Shown here one piece after another: positions 16,172-25,269 of a stretch of 64,000 nucleotides of DNA. Positions within the stretch are counted from its first letter, which is position 1. Every line of letters begins with the position of its first letter. Origin of the DNA: Hydrogenophaga sp. 2FB. Its GTDB lineage: Bacteria; Pseudomonadota; Gammaproteobacteria; Burkholderiales; Burkholderiaceae_C. The stretch spans positions 1 to 64,000 of the forward strand of contig NZ_SCML01000008.1 of NCBI RefSeq assembly GCF_005503365.1. Reading direction: 5' to 3'. Made by a program: the position numbers and the translations under genes. The notes beneath the pieces were generated by a model, which saw only the letters and a program-made list of their open reading frames with translations, did no database searches and had not been told where the DNA came from.

Positions 16172-17039
16172 CACTCAGCCACTGCCGGAGGATCTGATTG
16201 CAAGCGCTGGCCGCCTCGTACTGAACCCAGTGCCCGGCGTCGGGCACCAGCGTCATGCCACGGAACCCGGGGCATGCGTCCAGAACAGCGCGCACGCTCG
16301 GCCATGCATCGCGGTAGAGCGTGTCCTGCGCGCCGAACACGGCGCTGGTGTCGCACCCAATGTGGGCCAACGCCCGGGCAAAGGCGTCCGTGGTGACCAG
16401 CCGGCGCCGGCGCATGCGGTCTCGCGCGGCATTGGCGGCCTGCAGGGCCACCGTGTGCGCGTCAATCGCGCACGGGTCGTGGAACATGATGGCCGCGAGA
16501 TTGGCGCGGTGCACATCGGCCTGCTCGGCCGCACTGGACAGGTGCTGCCAGGGACGCAGTGCCACCCCCTTGCCACTGCGCAGCGGCAACACGGGTGGTC
16601 CCACCAGCAACAGCCGTCGCACGCGGTCGGGATGCGCGGCCGCCAGCAGGCTGGCGACGAGACTGCCGAAGGAGAACGCCACCATGTCGCGCGAAGCCCG
16701 ACCCAACAACACCTCCATGCCCTGCAGCAAGGGTGCGACCACTGCGTCCGCGTCGGCCTGATCGCCCAGGCTCGCCGAGTCGCCGAAGTTGGGCAGGTCG
16801 GGAATCCACGCCGAACGCCCCGCGTCCACGATGGTGTCGATGTTGCGCAGCCAGTGGGTCCAGCTGCCGCTGCCGCCGTGCAGCAGCAGCACCGGCTCGC
16901 CCTCGCCCCAGCGCCGCCAGACCATGACGCCATCGCCACAGGGCGTCTCGTGGCGCGAGGTGTCTGACGGGAACGAAGGGGCGAGGGCGTGCACACCTTT
17001 GATGATGGACCACCTTCGCGTGGCCTGCAGTAAGGGCAT
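16143..17039 (-). CDS. Alpha/beta hydrolase
   Basis: A hydrolase of 298 residues from the start at 17039 (MPLLQATRRWSIIKG). It carries the oxyanion-hole segment LLLHGGSGSWTHW, a nucleophile elbow DMVAFSFGSLVAS with Ser replacing the usual GxSxG first Gly by Ala, and a C-terminal DAGHWVQYEAA for the catalytic His. A longer frame to 17084 exists, but an operator-like palindrome at 17049-17061 falls inside it, which favours the shorter start. Substrate unknown; an ester or C-C bond hydrolase in the adjoining hydroxyacid pathway is possible. Its 3' end overlaps the Lrp gene. Confidence 0.85.
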   Translation of the reverse strand: MPLLQATRRWSIIKGVHALAPSFPSDTSRHETPCGDGVMVWRRWGEGEPVLLLHGGSGSWTHWLRNIDTIVDAGRSAWIPDLPNFGDSASLGDQADADAVVAPLLQGMEVLLGRASRDMVAFSFGSLVASLLAAAHPDRVRRLLLVGPPVLPLRSGKGVALRPWQHLSSAAEQADVHRANLAAIMFHDPCAIDAHTVALQAANAARDRMRRRRLVTTDAFARALAHIGCDTSAVFGAQDTLYRDAWPSVRAVLDACPGFRGMTLVPDAGHWVQYEAASACNQILRQWLSASPPAPVHP

Positions 17040-17048
17040 GCGCAAGGG

Positions 17049-17061
17049 TTCAACATGTGAA
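17049..17061. promoter_or_regulatory. Operator site A (TTCA-N5-TGAA)
   Basis: TTCAACATGTGAA, which reads TTCACATGTTGAA on the other strand, is identical to site C at 35773-35785. It lies 10 bases upstream of the alpha/beta hydrolase start, overlapping the expected promoter or leader. Confidence 0.6.
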
Positions 17062-17147
17062 ACACCCGACAGCGCCTGGGCCACGCAGCCGCACGGCGCG
17101 CGTTACCGTCGTGCGCATGATGTTCACGTACACGTTCACGCTCAGGA

Positions 17148-17585
17148 ATGACCGCATCCCGCCGCAGGGTGCGAGGGAGCGCCCGGTCCGAGGGGTCTGT
17201 GGTGTCTAGAGACCAGGTGCGTTCTCTCAAACGCAGCCTGCGTCGAGGGCGCTGCGACGCGGCAAGCCCATGCGACCAGAACGCTGCACGCGCGAGCGCG
17301 TTGGCGTTGCTGGCGCGCAGCCTGCGGATGGGGCACGTCCGTCTCGCCCTGCTGCGCTTGCTGGATGCCGCCCTGTGTGGCGCCCTCGTGACGCCAGAAC
17401 AATGGCGCACCTGCCGGCAGATCGCCATGGCCAGCGCGGACCCGCGCTGCCTGGCGGCATTCGAGCAGGCGCGACGAATGTCGCAGGCCTGCCAGGGCGC
17501 GCTCAACCCGCCGACAGCGGCCTCAACACCTTCCCGGGGTTCATCAAGCCCAGCGGATCGAGCGCCTGCTTCAGCCCCTGCATGA
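17148..17585 (+). CDS. Hypothetical protein (145 aa), uncertain
   Basis: A plus-strand frame rich in Ala, Arg and Leu with a predicted helical core, ARASALALLARSLRMGHV then RLALLRLLDAALCGALV. It has no recognisable domain and no strong ribosome binding site, and its last 83 bases overlap the convergent FAD-oxidase gene. It could be a real small gene between the hydrolase and the oxidase or a chance frame in GC-rich DNA. The alternative minus-strand frames are no better. Confidence 0.3.
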   Translation: MTASRRRVRGSARSEGSVVSRDQVRSLKRSLRRGRCDAASPCDQNAARASALALLARSLRMGHVRLALLRLLDAALCGALVTPEQWRTCRQIAMASADPRCLAAFEQARRMSQACQGALNPPTAASTPSRGSSSPADRAPASAPA

Positions 17586-18933
17586 GCGCGAGTTCCACGC
17601 CATCCTTGTAGCGCGCGTTCTCGTCGCGGCGCAATTGCCCCAGGCCGTGCTCCGCGCTGATCGAGCCGCTGTGCGCGTGCACCAGATCGTGCACCAGGCG
17701 GTTGACGTCACCTTGTCCGGCGCAGAAGGCCAGCGCATCGGTACCAACGGGCGCAAGCACATTGAAATGCAGGTTGCCATCGCCCAGGTGGCCAAACCAC
17801 GCCATGCGCGCGCCCGGGAAACCGAGCTGCACGTGCTTCACGGCGGCATCGACGAAGGCCGCGACACGCGAGATGGGCACGGAAATGTCGTGCTTGATGT
17901 GCGGCCCTTCCTTGGCTTGCGCTTCCGAAAGGTGTTCGCGCAAGGCCCACAGCGCGCGGGACTGCGCCACCGATTCTCCGATCACGCCATCGGTGGCGAT
18001 CTCGTCCTCGAGCGCCTGTTCCAGCACGAACGACAAGGTGTCGCGCGCATGTTGCTCGCTCTCGTGGTCGCTCATCTCGATCAGCGCCACCACGGGCACG
18101 AGCGTCTCGAAAGGCCAGCGCATCTCGGGGAAATGCCGCTGCAGCACCGGCACGCAGGCCGCCGAAATGACCTCGAACGCGGTGAGCGCGGGCCCCAGGT
18201 CCGCGCGCACGCGGTTGAGCAGTTGCACGGCGTTGTCGATCGAGGGCAGCGTCAGCATCGCGGTGCGTCGGGCCGCTGGTGGCGGAAACAGCTTGAGCAC
18301 CGCCGCCGTGATGACCCCGAGCGTGCCTTCCGATCCGATGTAGAGCTGCTTGAGGTCGTACCCTGTGTTGTCCTTGCGCAGACCGCGCAGGCCGTTCCAG
18401 ATGCGGCCGTCGGGCGTCACCACCTCCAGGCCAAGCGTCAGGTCGCGCGCATTGCCGTAGCGCAGCACGGCGGTGCCTCCGGCGTTGGTGGCCAGGTTGC
18501 CACCGATCGTGCAACTGCCTTGCGCCGCCAACGCCAGCGGGAACAGGCGCCCCACCTCGCTGGCGGCCACCTGCACCGCTTCCAGCACGGCGCCGGCCTC
18601 GACTTCGATGGTGTCGTTAAGCGCATCGGTCTGGCGAATGCGGTTCAGCCGCCGCGTGCTCAACACGATCTGCGTGCCCGTGCCGTCCGGTGTGGCACCA
18701 CCGGACATGCCGGTATTGCCGCCCTGCGTGACCACAGGGATGCGATGCGCCGTCGCCAGTTGCAGCACCGCGGCGACCTCGGCCGTGCTGCCCGGGCTCA
18801 CCACCGCCGCGGCCTGTCCCACGTACTTGCGGCGCCAGTCCACGGCGTAAGGGGCGATGTCTGTCGGTGCGGTGAGCACGTGGCGTTCGCCCACACAGGC
18901 CGCGAGGGACGCGAGGAGTTCAGATCTGTTCAT
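17503..18933 (-). CDS. FAD-linked D-2-hydroxyacid dehydrogenase (GlcD/D-lactate type)
   Basis: A 476-residue FAD-binding protein of the GlcD family. The N-terminal FAD domain has PVVTQGGNTGMSGGATPDG and GTAVLRYGNARDLTLGLEVV, and the C-terminal cap ends with HLGDGNLHFNV, EHGLGQLRRDE and LMNPGKVLRP. It would oxidise a D-2-hydroxy acid to the 2-oxo acid, passing electrons to the respiratory chain. The start MNRSELLASL at 18933 is used rather than a frame to 18981, because site B of the shared operator family lies at 18988-19000 in the divergent promoter region. It faces a ketopantoate-reductase-like gene. Confidence 0.88.
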   Translation of the reverse strand: MNRSELLASLAACVGERHVLTAPTDIAPYAVDWRRKYVGQAAAVVSPGSTAEVAAVLQLATAHRIPVVTQGGNTGMSGGATPDGTGTQIVLSTRRLNRIRQTDALNDTIEVEAGAVLEAVQVAASEVGRLFPLALAAQGSCTIGGNLATNAGGTAVLRYGNARDLTLGLEVVTPDGRIWNGLRGLRKDNTGYDLKQLYIGSEGTLGVITAAVLKLFPPPAARRTAMLTLPSIDNAVQLLNRVRADLGPALTAFEVISAACVPVLQRHFPEMRWPFETLVPVVALIEMSDHESEQHARDTLSFVLEQALEDEIATDGVIGESVAQSRALWALREHLSEAQAKEGPHIKHDISVPISRVAAFVDAAVKHVQLGFPGARMAWFGHLGDGNLHFNVLAPVGTDALAFCAGQGDVNRLVHDLVHAHSGSISAEHGLGQLRRDENARYKDGVELALMQGLKQALDPLGLMNPGKVLRPLSAG

Positions 18934-18987
18934 GGGCACATGGTGTCGGACGCTGGTGACCGCGCGGCGCGTCCGCCACACCGGAAG

Positions 18988-19000
18988 TTCACAAGATGAA
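18988..19000. promoter_or_regulatory. Operator site B (TTCA-N5-TGAA)
   Basis: TTCACAAGATGAA lies in the 146-base space between the divergent FAD dehydrogenase and PanE-like gene, a position that would let one regulator control both. It is the most diverged of the five copies but keeps both arms. Confidence 0.55.
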
Positions 19001-19079
19001 ACAGCGCAGGTGGCACCGTCTTCCTCGACGCAGAAGGCCCGCGTAAGGTCCGCTGCATGTCATTCGCAAAGGAATTCCA

Positions 19080-20132
19080 GTGAGCAAGGTATGTATCGTC
19101 GGCGCCGGTGCGGTGGGTGGGTACGTGGGTGCGCATGCCACACGTTCGGGCATCGAAACGCTGCTGGTGGACGCCTGGCCCGAGCATGTGGAGGCCATGC
19201 GGCGGGACGGCCTGAAGGTGCAGGGCATGAACGGCGCGGGCTCGGTGCACACACCGGTGCGCGCGCTCCATGTGGGCGATGTGCCCCAGCTGTCGCGCGA
19301 AGCGCCCATCGATGTGGCCTTCATCTCGGTCAAGGCCTACGACACGGCCTGGGCCACCCAGCTGATCCTTCCGTACCTGGCGCCGTCGGGCTGCATCGTG
19401 TCGCTGCAGAACGGCATCAACGAAGACGTGATCGCGGGCATCGCCGGTTGGGGTCGTGTGCTGGGCTGCTCGGTGAGCGCGCTGGCCGCGGAGTTGATGG
19501 GGCCTGGATTCATCGTGCGCAACTCCCCGCTGGGCGACGAGAAGAAGCCGGGCATGCGCATCGGCGAGGCGCATGGCCAGATCACACCGCGCGCCGAGGC
19601 GATCGGACAACTGCTGGCGCACGGCGACTCGTGCAAGGTGACCACGAATCTGTGGGGCGAACGCTGGTCCAAGCTCACCATCAACGCGATGCGCAACGGC
19701 GTGTGCGCGCTCACCGGCATGACCGGCAAACAACGCGACACGGATGCCCGCGCGCGCGAGCTGAGCATCCGCCTGGGGAGTTCCTGCATCCGCGTGGGCC
19801 GCGCGCTCGGCCTGGCGCTGGAGCCCGCGGGCGGTCTCGACCTCGATCTGCTGGCGCGCGCCGAAGAGGACCGGGCAGCGCTGGACGCCATCACCCACAT
19901 GATCATGGAAGTGGCGAACTCGCGCAGCGACGCGCAACGCCCTTCGATGGGCCAGGACATCCGCAAAGGCCGGCGCACCGAGATCGATGCCATCAACGGG
20001 CTGGTGGCACAGCGCGGCGACCAGCTGGGCATCGACGTCACGCTGCACAAGCGCGTGGGCGAAACCATTCGGCGCATCGAGCGCGGCGAAGCGGTGCCCA
20101 GTCCCGATCACCTGGCGGGCATCCTGGCATGA
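19080..20132 (+). CDS. Ketopantoate reductase (PanE/ApbA)-like NADP enzyme
   Basis: A 350-residue reductase with GTG start at 19080, preceded by AAAGGA. It opens SKVCIVGAGAVGGYVGA (Rossmann glycine motif), has VAFISVKAYDT and LQNGINEDVI, the substrate-binding Lys in TNLWGERWSKLTINAMRNG, and a C-terminal RPSMGQDIRKGRRTEIDAINGLV typical of the family. It is longer than pantothenate-pathway PanE and belongs to the broad group that reduces branched 2-oxo acids. It overlaps the next gene by 4 bases (ATGA) and is the first of a five-gene unit including a TRAP transporter. Confidence 0.85.
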   Translation: MSKVCIVGAGAVGGYVGAHATRSGIETLLVDAWPEHVEAMRRDGLKVQGMNGAGSVHTPVRALHVGDVPQLSREAPIDVAFISVKAYDTAWATQLILPYLAPSGCIVSLQNGINEDVIAGIAGWGRVLGCSVSALAAELMGPGFIVRNSPLGDEKKPGMRIGEAHGQITPRAEAIGQLLAHGDSCKVTTNLWGERWSKLTINAMRNGVCALTGMTGKQRDTDARARELSIRLGSSCIRVGRALGLALEPAGGLDLDLLARAEEDRAALDAITHMIMEVANSRSDAQRPSMGQDIRKGRRTEIDAINGLVAQRGDQLGIDVTLHKRVGETIRRIERGEAVPSPDHLAGILA

Positions 20133-20959
20133 GCGGCGCCGCACGTTGGCCCGCGGGCAGTTGCGACTGCCACTTCCACGTCTTCGACGCGGCGCGCTAC
20201 CCCTATGCCGAGGGTCGGCACTACACGCCCCCTGACGCACCGCTGGCGGCGTACCTGGCGATGTGCGAATCGGTGGGCATTCAGCGCGGCGTGCTGGTGC
20301 ACCCCACGGTCTTCGGCGCGGACCACCGCAGCTTCGAGGACATCCTCGCAGCACACCCGAAGCGCCTGCGCGGCGTTGCCGTGGTGTCGCCGGACACCCC
20401 CGAAGCCGACATCGCCCGCTGGCATGCGCTGGGCGCGCGCGGCACGCGCGTGACCACCATCTTCCAGGGGCCGGACCTGGGTCGCATCCGCGAGATCGTG
20501 GCGCGCGTGAAACCCTTTGGCTGGCATCTGCAGATCCTGGTCGACGTGGTGGACCACCCCCACCTGGTGGCGCAGGTGCGCGACCTGGACGTGACCGTGG
20601 TGGTCGACCACATGGGCCACCACGGCGCGCAGGCGCTGCTCGCCAGCCGGGGCTTTGCCAACCTGCGCGCCCAACTGCTCGCCAGCGAGGTCTGGACCAA
20701 GCTGTCCGCGCCCTACCGCCTCTCGGCCGACAGCGGCCGCGACCCGCTGGTGGGCGAGGTGGCGCAAGCGCTGCTGCGCGCCAACGCCGGCCGCCTGGTC
20801 TGGGGCAGCGACTGGCCCCACCCCACCAGCCCCCACCCCGTGCCCAGCGACGAGCGCCTCGCGGCGCTCGCGCTCGAGTGGCTACCCGACGAGGCCACGC
20901 GCCAGGCCGTGCTCGTGCGCAACCCCCAACGCCTTTACTGGGGCGACGGGGCCGATTGA
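20129..20959 (+). CDS. Amidohydrolase of the LigI / 2-pyrone-4,6-dicarboxylate hydrolase type
   Basis: A 276-residue member of the amidohydrolase-2 (COG3618) superfamily. It has the N-terminal metal motif CDCHFHVFDAARYPY, the central VTVVVDHMGHHG and the C-terminal catalytic Asp in LVWGSDWPHPT. Related enzymes hydrolyse lactones such as 2-pyrone-4,6-dicarboxylate or sugar lactones. It overlaps its upstream neighbour by ATGA and is followed after 28 bases by a TRAP receptor, which suggests that the lactone or acid is imported by that system. Exact substrate unknown. Confidence 0.85.
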   Translation: MSGAARWPAGSCDCHFHVFDAARYPYAEGRHYTPPDAPLAAYLAMCESVGIQRGVLVHPTVFGADHRSFEDILAAHPKRLRGVAVVSPDTPEADIARWHALGARGTRVTTIFQGPDLGRIREIVARVKPFGWHLQILVDVVDHPHLVAQVRDLDVTVVVDHMGHHGAQALLASRGFANLRAQLLASEVWTKLSAPYRLSADSGRDPLVGEVAQALLRANAGRLVWGSDWPHPTSPHPVPSDERLAALALEWLPDEATRQAVLVRNPQRLYWGDGAD

Positions 20960-20987
20960 TTCCTTCCACAAGACCGGAGACAACACC

Positions 20988-21980
20988 ATGCAACGCAAGA
21001 ACTTCATCGCCCTCGCCATCGCCGCGCTGGCCATCGCCACCGCGCCCGCTGCGCTCGCGCAACAGAAGGCCGTCATCAAGCTCGGCTGGGCCACGGCCGA
21101 CAGCCCGCAGGACCCGTCCGCCGTGGGGGCCCACGCGTTCAAGAAAGCACTGGAGGCGGCCAGCAAAGGCAGCATCGATGTGCAACTGTTTCCCAACCGC
21201 CAGCTCGGTGACGAGAAGCCGATGATGGAAGGCATGCGCTTTGGCACCGTCGACGCGGCCATCATCACCAACGCCGTGGTCGCGCAGCTCGAGCCCGGCT
21301 TCCAGCTCAACGACCTGCCCTTCCTGTACGCCAACGAAGCGCAGGCGCGTAAGGTGCTCGACGGCAGCGTGGGGGCCGAACTCGGCAAGCGCCTGGAAGC
21401 CAAGGGCATCACGGTGCTGGGCTTCATGGAAGCGGGCTTTCGCAACATGATCAACAACAAGAAGCCCGTGCGCTCGCCCGCCGACGTGACCGGCGTGAAG
21501 TACCGCGTGATGCAGAACCCGGTCTTCATCGACATGTTCAATTCGCTCGGGGGTTCGGCCGTGCCCATGGCCTGGGGCGAGACCTTCACCGCCGTGCAGC
21601 AAGGCACCATCGACGGCCTCGAACTGCCGCTGGCATTCATCGATTCGCTCAAGGTCTACGAGGTCACCAAGTACCTCTCGCAGACCAACCACACCTACAC
21701 CACGCTCGAGCTGCTGATCGGCAACCGCGCGCTCGCCAAGCTCTCGACCGAACAACGCTCGGCGGTGCAACAGGCCGCCAAGGTGGCCGTGGCCGAGCAG
21801 CGCAAGGTGAGCCTGGAGAACGCGCAGCAGATGGTCGCGGTGCTGCGCGGCAAGGGTATGCAGGTCAACACGGTCGACGATCCCGCGGCCTTCCGCAAGG
21901 CGGTTGCCCCGGTGTACGAGAAGTTCCGCGGCAGCATCGGCCCTGAGCTGCTGGCCGCCGCGCTCGACCAGGTGAAGTGA
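20988..21980 (+). CDS. TRAP transporter substrate-binding protein (DctP)
   Basis: A 330-residue periplasmic receptor with a Sec signal peptide (MQRKNFIALAIAALAIATA, cleavage after ALAQ) and the DctP fold: KLGWATADSPQDPS, FPNRQLGDEKPMMEGM and the Arg-containing GVKYRVMQNPVFIDMF that binds carboxylates. It is preceded by GGAGACAACACC, a leader shared by the other receptor genes here. Its stop shares one base with the DctQ start. The ligand is probably the carboxylate processed by the reductase and hydrolase upstream. Confidence 0.92.
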   Translation: MQRKNFIALAIAALAIATAPAALAQQKAVIKLGWATADSPQDPSAVGAHAFKKALEAASKGSIDVQLFPNRQLGDEKPMMEGMRFGTVDAAIITNAVVAQLEPGFQLNDLPFLYANEAQARKVLDGSVGAELGKRLEAKGITVLGFMEAGFRNMINNKKPVRSPADVTGVKYRVMQNPVFIDMFNSLGGSAVPMAWGETFTAVQQGTIDGLELPLAFIDSLKVYEVTKYLSQTNHTYTTLELLIGNRALAKLSTEQRSAVQQAAKVAVAEQRKVSLENAQQMVAVLRGKGMQVNTVDDPAAFRKAVAPVYEKFRGSIGPELLAAALDQVK

Positions 21981-22525
21981 TGGGCGCCCACACCGCCGCG
22001 GCCGCCACCGCCGCAGCCCCGCGCGGTGCGCGGGGCGCGCTGCACGCCGCCTGCGGCGCGCTCGCCACCGCCGTGCGCTGGCTGGTGATCGCGCTGGCCA
22101 TCGCGATGCTGGTGGCGCTGGCCGGGCAGGTGCTCATGCGCTACGCCTTCGACCGCGCGCCCAGCTGGACCGAAGAGTTCGCCATCACCTGTTTCGGCTG
22201 GTCCATGTTGCTGGCCATCGCGCTCGGTGTGCGCGACGGCATCCACGTGCGCATGGACCTGCTGGTGGAGCTGCTGCCACCCGGCGCGCAGCTCGCGCTC
22301 GAGCGGCTCATGCTGCTGTTGATCGCGGGCTGTGGCGGCTTCCTGGTGTGGGCCGGCGTGCACTACGCGCAGGACACCGCGGGCGCGGTCTCGGCCGCCA
22401 TGGGCTACCCCCTGACCTGGCTGTACGCGAGCGCGCCCGTGAGCGGCGCGCTGGTGTGCCTGTTCGCCCTGGAACGTATCGCGGGTTACCGCCCGCCCGA
22501 GAGCGAAGCGCTCTCGGCCACCTGA
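21980..22525 (+). CDS. TRAP transporter small permease (DctQ)
   Basis: A 181-residue inner-membrane protein with four predicted helices (WLVIALAIAMLVALAGQVL, FAITCFGWSMLLAIALGV, LMLLLIAGCGGFLVWAGV, LTWLYASAPVSGALVCLF) and the family motif YAFDRAPSWTEEFA. It forms the membrane complex with DctM. The start shares its A with the DctP stop (TGATG). Confidence 0.9.
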   Translation: MGAHTAAAATAAAPRGARGALHAACGALATAVRWLVIALAIAMLVALAGQVLMRYAFDRAPSWTEEFAITCFGWSMLLAIALGVRDGIHVRMDLLVELLPPGAQLALERLMLLLIAGCGGFLVWAGVHYAQDTAGAVSAAMGYPLTWLYASAPVSGALVCLFALERIAGYRPPESEALSAT

Positions 22526-22534
22526 AGACCACCC

Positions 22535-23806
22535 ATGTCCCTGACCACCTGGATCCTCACCGCCGGTTTTGCCGGCCTGGCCGTGCTCGGCATGCCGTTC
22601 GCGTTTGCCATCGGACTCTGCGTCATTGCCGTGGTGCTCAGCGTGGGCATCGAGCCCATGCTGTTCCCGCAGACCGTGGTCGCGGGCACGCAGAGTTTTG
22701 CCTTGCTGGCCATTCCCTTCTTCATGCTGGCGGGCGAACTCATGAGCGCGGGCGGCCTGTCACAGCGCCTGGTGCGCGTGGCCGAGGTCTTCGTGCGCCA
22801 CCTGCCCGGCGGCATGGACCTGGCCGTGGTGCTCGCGGCGCTGGTCTTCGCGGCGGTGAGCGGCTCAGCGCCGGCCACCACCGCGGCCATCGGCGCCATC
22901 ATGATCCCGGCCATGGTGGCGCGTGGCTACGACAAGGCCTATGCCACCGCGCTGGTGGTGAGCGCGGGCGTGCTCGCACCGCTCATTCCCCCCTCGATCG
23001 CCTTCGTGATCTGGGGCGTGATCGCCGAGCAGTCCATCTCCAGACTGTTTCTCTCGGGCGTGTTGCCGGGCCTGCTGATGGCCCTGGGCATGGCCGTCAT
23101 TGCGGTCACGCGCGCGTTGCGCTCGCCGATGCCGCGCGAGAAACGCGCTTCGCTGCGCGAGATCGCCACCGCCTTGCGCGAAGGCGTCTGGGCCTTGCTC
23201 GCGCCGGTGGTGGTGCTGGGTGGCATCTACGGCGGCGCCTTCACACCCACCGAGGCCGCCGTGGTGGCCTGCGTCTACGCGCTGTTCATCGGCCTGGTGG
23301 TGGAACGGCGGCTCACACTGGCGCAACTGCCCGGCATCATCGCGAAGGCCATGGCCATCAGCGCCATCGTGATGGCCATCGTCGCCGTCTCCAGTGGCTT
23401 CAGCTTCCTGATCGCGCAGGAGCAACTGGCGGGCAAGCTCGCGGCCTGGCTCGCCACGCACTTCCACGAGAAGTGGACCATGCTGCTGGCGCTCAACATC
23501 GGCTTCTTCCTGCTCGCGGCGGTGATGGACGAGGTGGCCATCATGGTCATCCTCGGCCCCATGTTGATCGGCATCGCGAACCAGTTCGGTGTCGATCCGA
23601 TCCACTTCGGCGCCATGATCGTGACCAACGTGGCCATCGGCATGGCGGCGCCACCGATCGGCTACTGCCTCTTCGTGGGCATGGCCGTCAGCGGCCTGAA
23701 GCTGTGGCCCGTGGCGCGGGCGATCCTGCCGTTCGTGGCCATGATGCTGGTGGTGCTGGGGCTCGTGACCTACCTGCCCGCCTTCGCGCTCCTGCTGGTG
23801 CCCTAG
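22535..23806 (+). CDS. TRAP transporter large permease (DctM)
   Basis: A 423-residue DctM permease with about 12 helices. Diagnostic segments are LLAIPFFMLAGELMSAGGLS, AALVFAAVSGSAPATTAAIG, VLAPLIPPSIAFVIWG and MAAPPIGYCLFVGMAV. It uses the proton or sodium gradient to import ligand delivered by the DctP protein. It starts 9 bases after DctQ and closes the operon; the gene downstream is convergent. Confidence 0.93.
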   Translation: MSLTTWILTAGFAGLAVLGMPFAFAIGLCVIAVVLSVGIEPMLFPQTVVAGTQSFALLAIPFFMLAGELMSAGGLSQRLVRVAEVFVRHLPGGMDLAVVLAALVFAAVSGSAPATTAAIGAIMIPAMVARGYDKAYATALVVSAGVLAPLIPPSIAFVIWGVIAEQSISRLFLSGVLPGLLMALGMAVIAVTRALRSPMPREKRASLREIATALREGVWALLAPVVVLGGIYGGAFTPTEAAVVACVYALFIGLVVERRLTLAQLPGIIAKAMAISAIVMAIVAVSSGFSFLIAQEQLAGKLAAWLATHFHEKWTMLLALNIGFFLLAAVMDEVAIMVILGPMLIGIANQFGVDPIHFGAMIVTNVAIGMAAPPIGYCLFVGMAVSGLKLWPVARAILPFVAMMLVVLGLVTYLPAFALLLVP

Positions 23807-23811
23807 CGCGC

Positions 23812-25161
23812 TCAGCGCGCCGACAGGAAATCGCCCACGTCCAGCAACACCAGCTCGTTGTCGTCGGCCTTGTTGGGCTCGCGGCTGCTGGAGAACGGCA
23901 GGTTGTTGTCGTTGCCGACCACGATGTGCCGCGCGTCGACCATGTCGACGTTCTCGATCGTGAAGAAGGGGAAGGTCAGCACGCCGTTGTTCAGCGGCTT
24001 GCGTGCAAGCTTGTTCGGGTCGGCGATGCTCATCAGGTCGATGTAGCCGATCTTGCGCACGGGGCCACCCACGTTGGCCTCGCTCAGCTCGACCTTGTAG
24101 ACACGTTTGAACTTCGCCAGGTCGTGGAAGCAGTCGGCGCGTTTCGTGGCCTCCGGGCAGGCCTTGTCGGCCGTGCCTTCGCCGTTGTCGCGCTCGATGA
24201 TCAGGCCCTCGGTCGGGCTGATCATGTTGAAGTCGCCGATGGCGTGGTGGTTGGCTTCGAGCACGTACTTCCAGTGGCGGCCGGTCCATTTTTCCGTGGC
24301 CACATCGAACTCCAGTACGCGCAGGTATTGCTTGCCGTCGATGGCTTCGGCGGCCTTGGCCGCTTCGTCGTGCAGCGCGCCTTCGAGCAAGGGGTAGAGC
24401 TTGCTGCCGTCCTTCGACGCGGCCATGCCCTCGTAGCCCTTGGAGCGGCGAACCTGGAACTTCACGTCACCGCCCGGTGCGCCGGGCGTGGTGACGGCGG
24501 GGTGGTCGGGCGAGCGCACGGCCTTGCCGTCCACCTGCGTCTCGAACACGGCCTGCACCTTGCCGTTCATGTCGGCCTTGATGAGGTAGGGGCCGAATTC
24601 TTCGCCGAACCAGATCGAGCCGCCGGCGAACTGGAAGCTTTCCAGGTCGAAGTCGGAACCGGTCAGGTAGCGCTGCTTCGTGCCTTCGTGCACGACGCGG
24701 AACGGCACCTTCTTGTCGGGGTCGTGCAGGAACACGGTCTTCAGGCGCGTGAACTGGCCGCTCTTGAAGTCGACCTTGTAGTGGTTGAGGTAGAGCGCGA
24801 AGTCGGGCGAGTTGGCCTTGGCGCCTGCGCCGTTGTCGGTGAGGATCCAGAACGTGCCGTCGGGCATTTTCTTGATGCCCGAGTGGCCCTGGATGGGTTG
24901 GCCCTGGAAGGGCAGCGACACGCCGGTGGGGCGGCCACCCGAGAGGCCTTCGACACTGCCGGTCTTCTCGACCAGCTTGCCGGTCGTGAACTTGCCGCTG
25001 ACCCGCAGGTCGGCCGGCGCGTGCTTGGGCGCGGGGATGACGGTCTGGGCGGGCAGCAGGGCGTGACCGGCGAGGGTGGCAGGGTAGGCGGTCTGGGCCT
25101 GGGCGGCGAAGCCGAGGCTGGCGGCGGTCAGGGCGAGCAAGGTGGAGATGTGCAGCTTCAT
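23812..25161 (-). CDS. Secreted phytase-like esterase
   Basis: A 449-residue exported protein with signal peptide MKLHISTLLALTAASLGFAAQA and the esterase-like-activity-of-phytase fold: VEGLSGGRPTGVSLPFQ, GTFWILTDNGAGAKAN, GSIWFGEEFGPYLIKAD and PTEGLIIERDNGEGTA. These beta-propeller proteins are periplasmic or secreted and bind metal; the substrate is a phosphate ester or unknown. The start at 25161 is chosen for its signal peptide and upstream region (a longer frame to 25233 lacks one). It ends 5 bases from the convergent DctM gene and is not obviously linked to the catabolic operons. Confidence 0.85.
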   Translation of the reverse strand: MKLHISTLLALTAASLGFAAQAQTAYPATLAGHALLPAQTVIPAPKHAPADLRVSGKFTTGKLVEKTGSVEGLSGGRPTGVSLPFQGQPIQGHSGIKKMPDGTFWILTDNGAGAKANSPDFALYLNHYKVDFKSGQFTRLKTVFLHDPDKKVPFRVVHEGTKQRYLTGSDFDLESFQFAGGSIWFGEEFGPYLIKADMNGKVQAVFETQVDGKAVRSPDHPAVTTPGAPGGDVKFQVRRSKGYEGMAASKDGSKLYPLLEGALHDEAAKAAEAIDGKQYLRVLEFDVATEKWTGRHWKYVLEANHHAIGDFNMISPTEGLIIERDNGEGTADKACPEATKRADCFHDLAKFKRVYKVELSEANVGGPVRKIGYIDLMSIADPNKLARKPLNNGVLTFPFFTIENVDMVDARHIVVGNDNNLPFSSSREPNKADDNELVLLDVGDFLSAR

Positions 25162-25269
25162 GAGGGGGTGCTTTCGTCGGATTCGATGGACGTGCGCCCA
25201 GCTTGCCGGCCCGCGTTGACAGCGGCGCGACACTTTGATGACGAAGCGTTGACGGCCCGGCCGCCGCGG

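Noticed and set aside
18930-21770. 946-codon minus-strand frame opposite the reductase, hydrolase and DctP
   Set aside because: Antisense to genes with clear motifs and coupled starts; no ribosome binding site.
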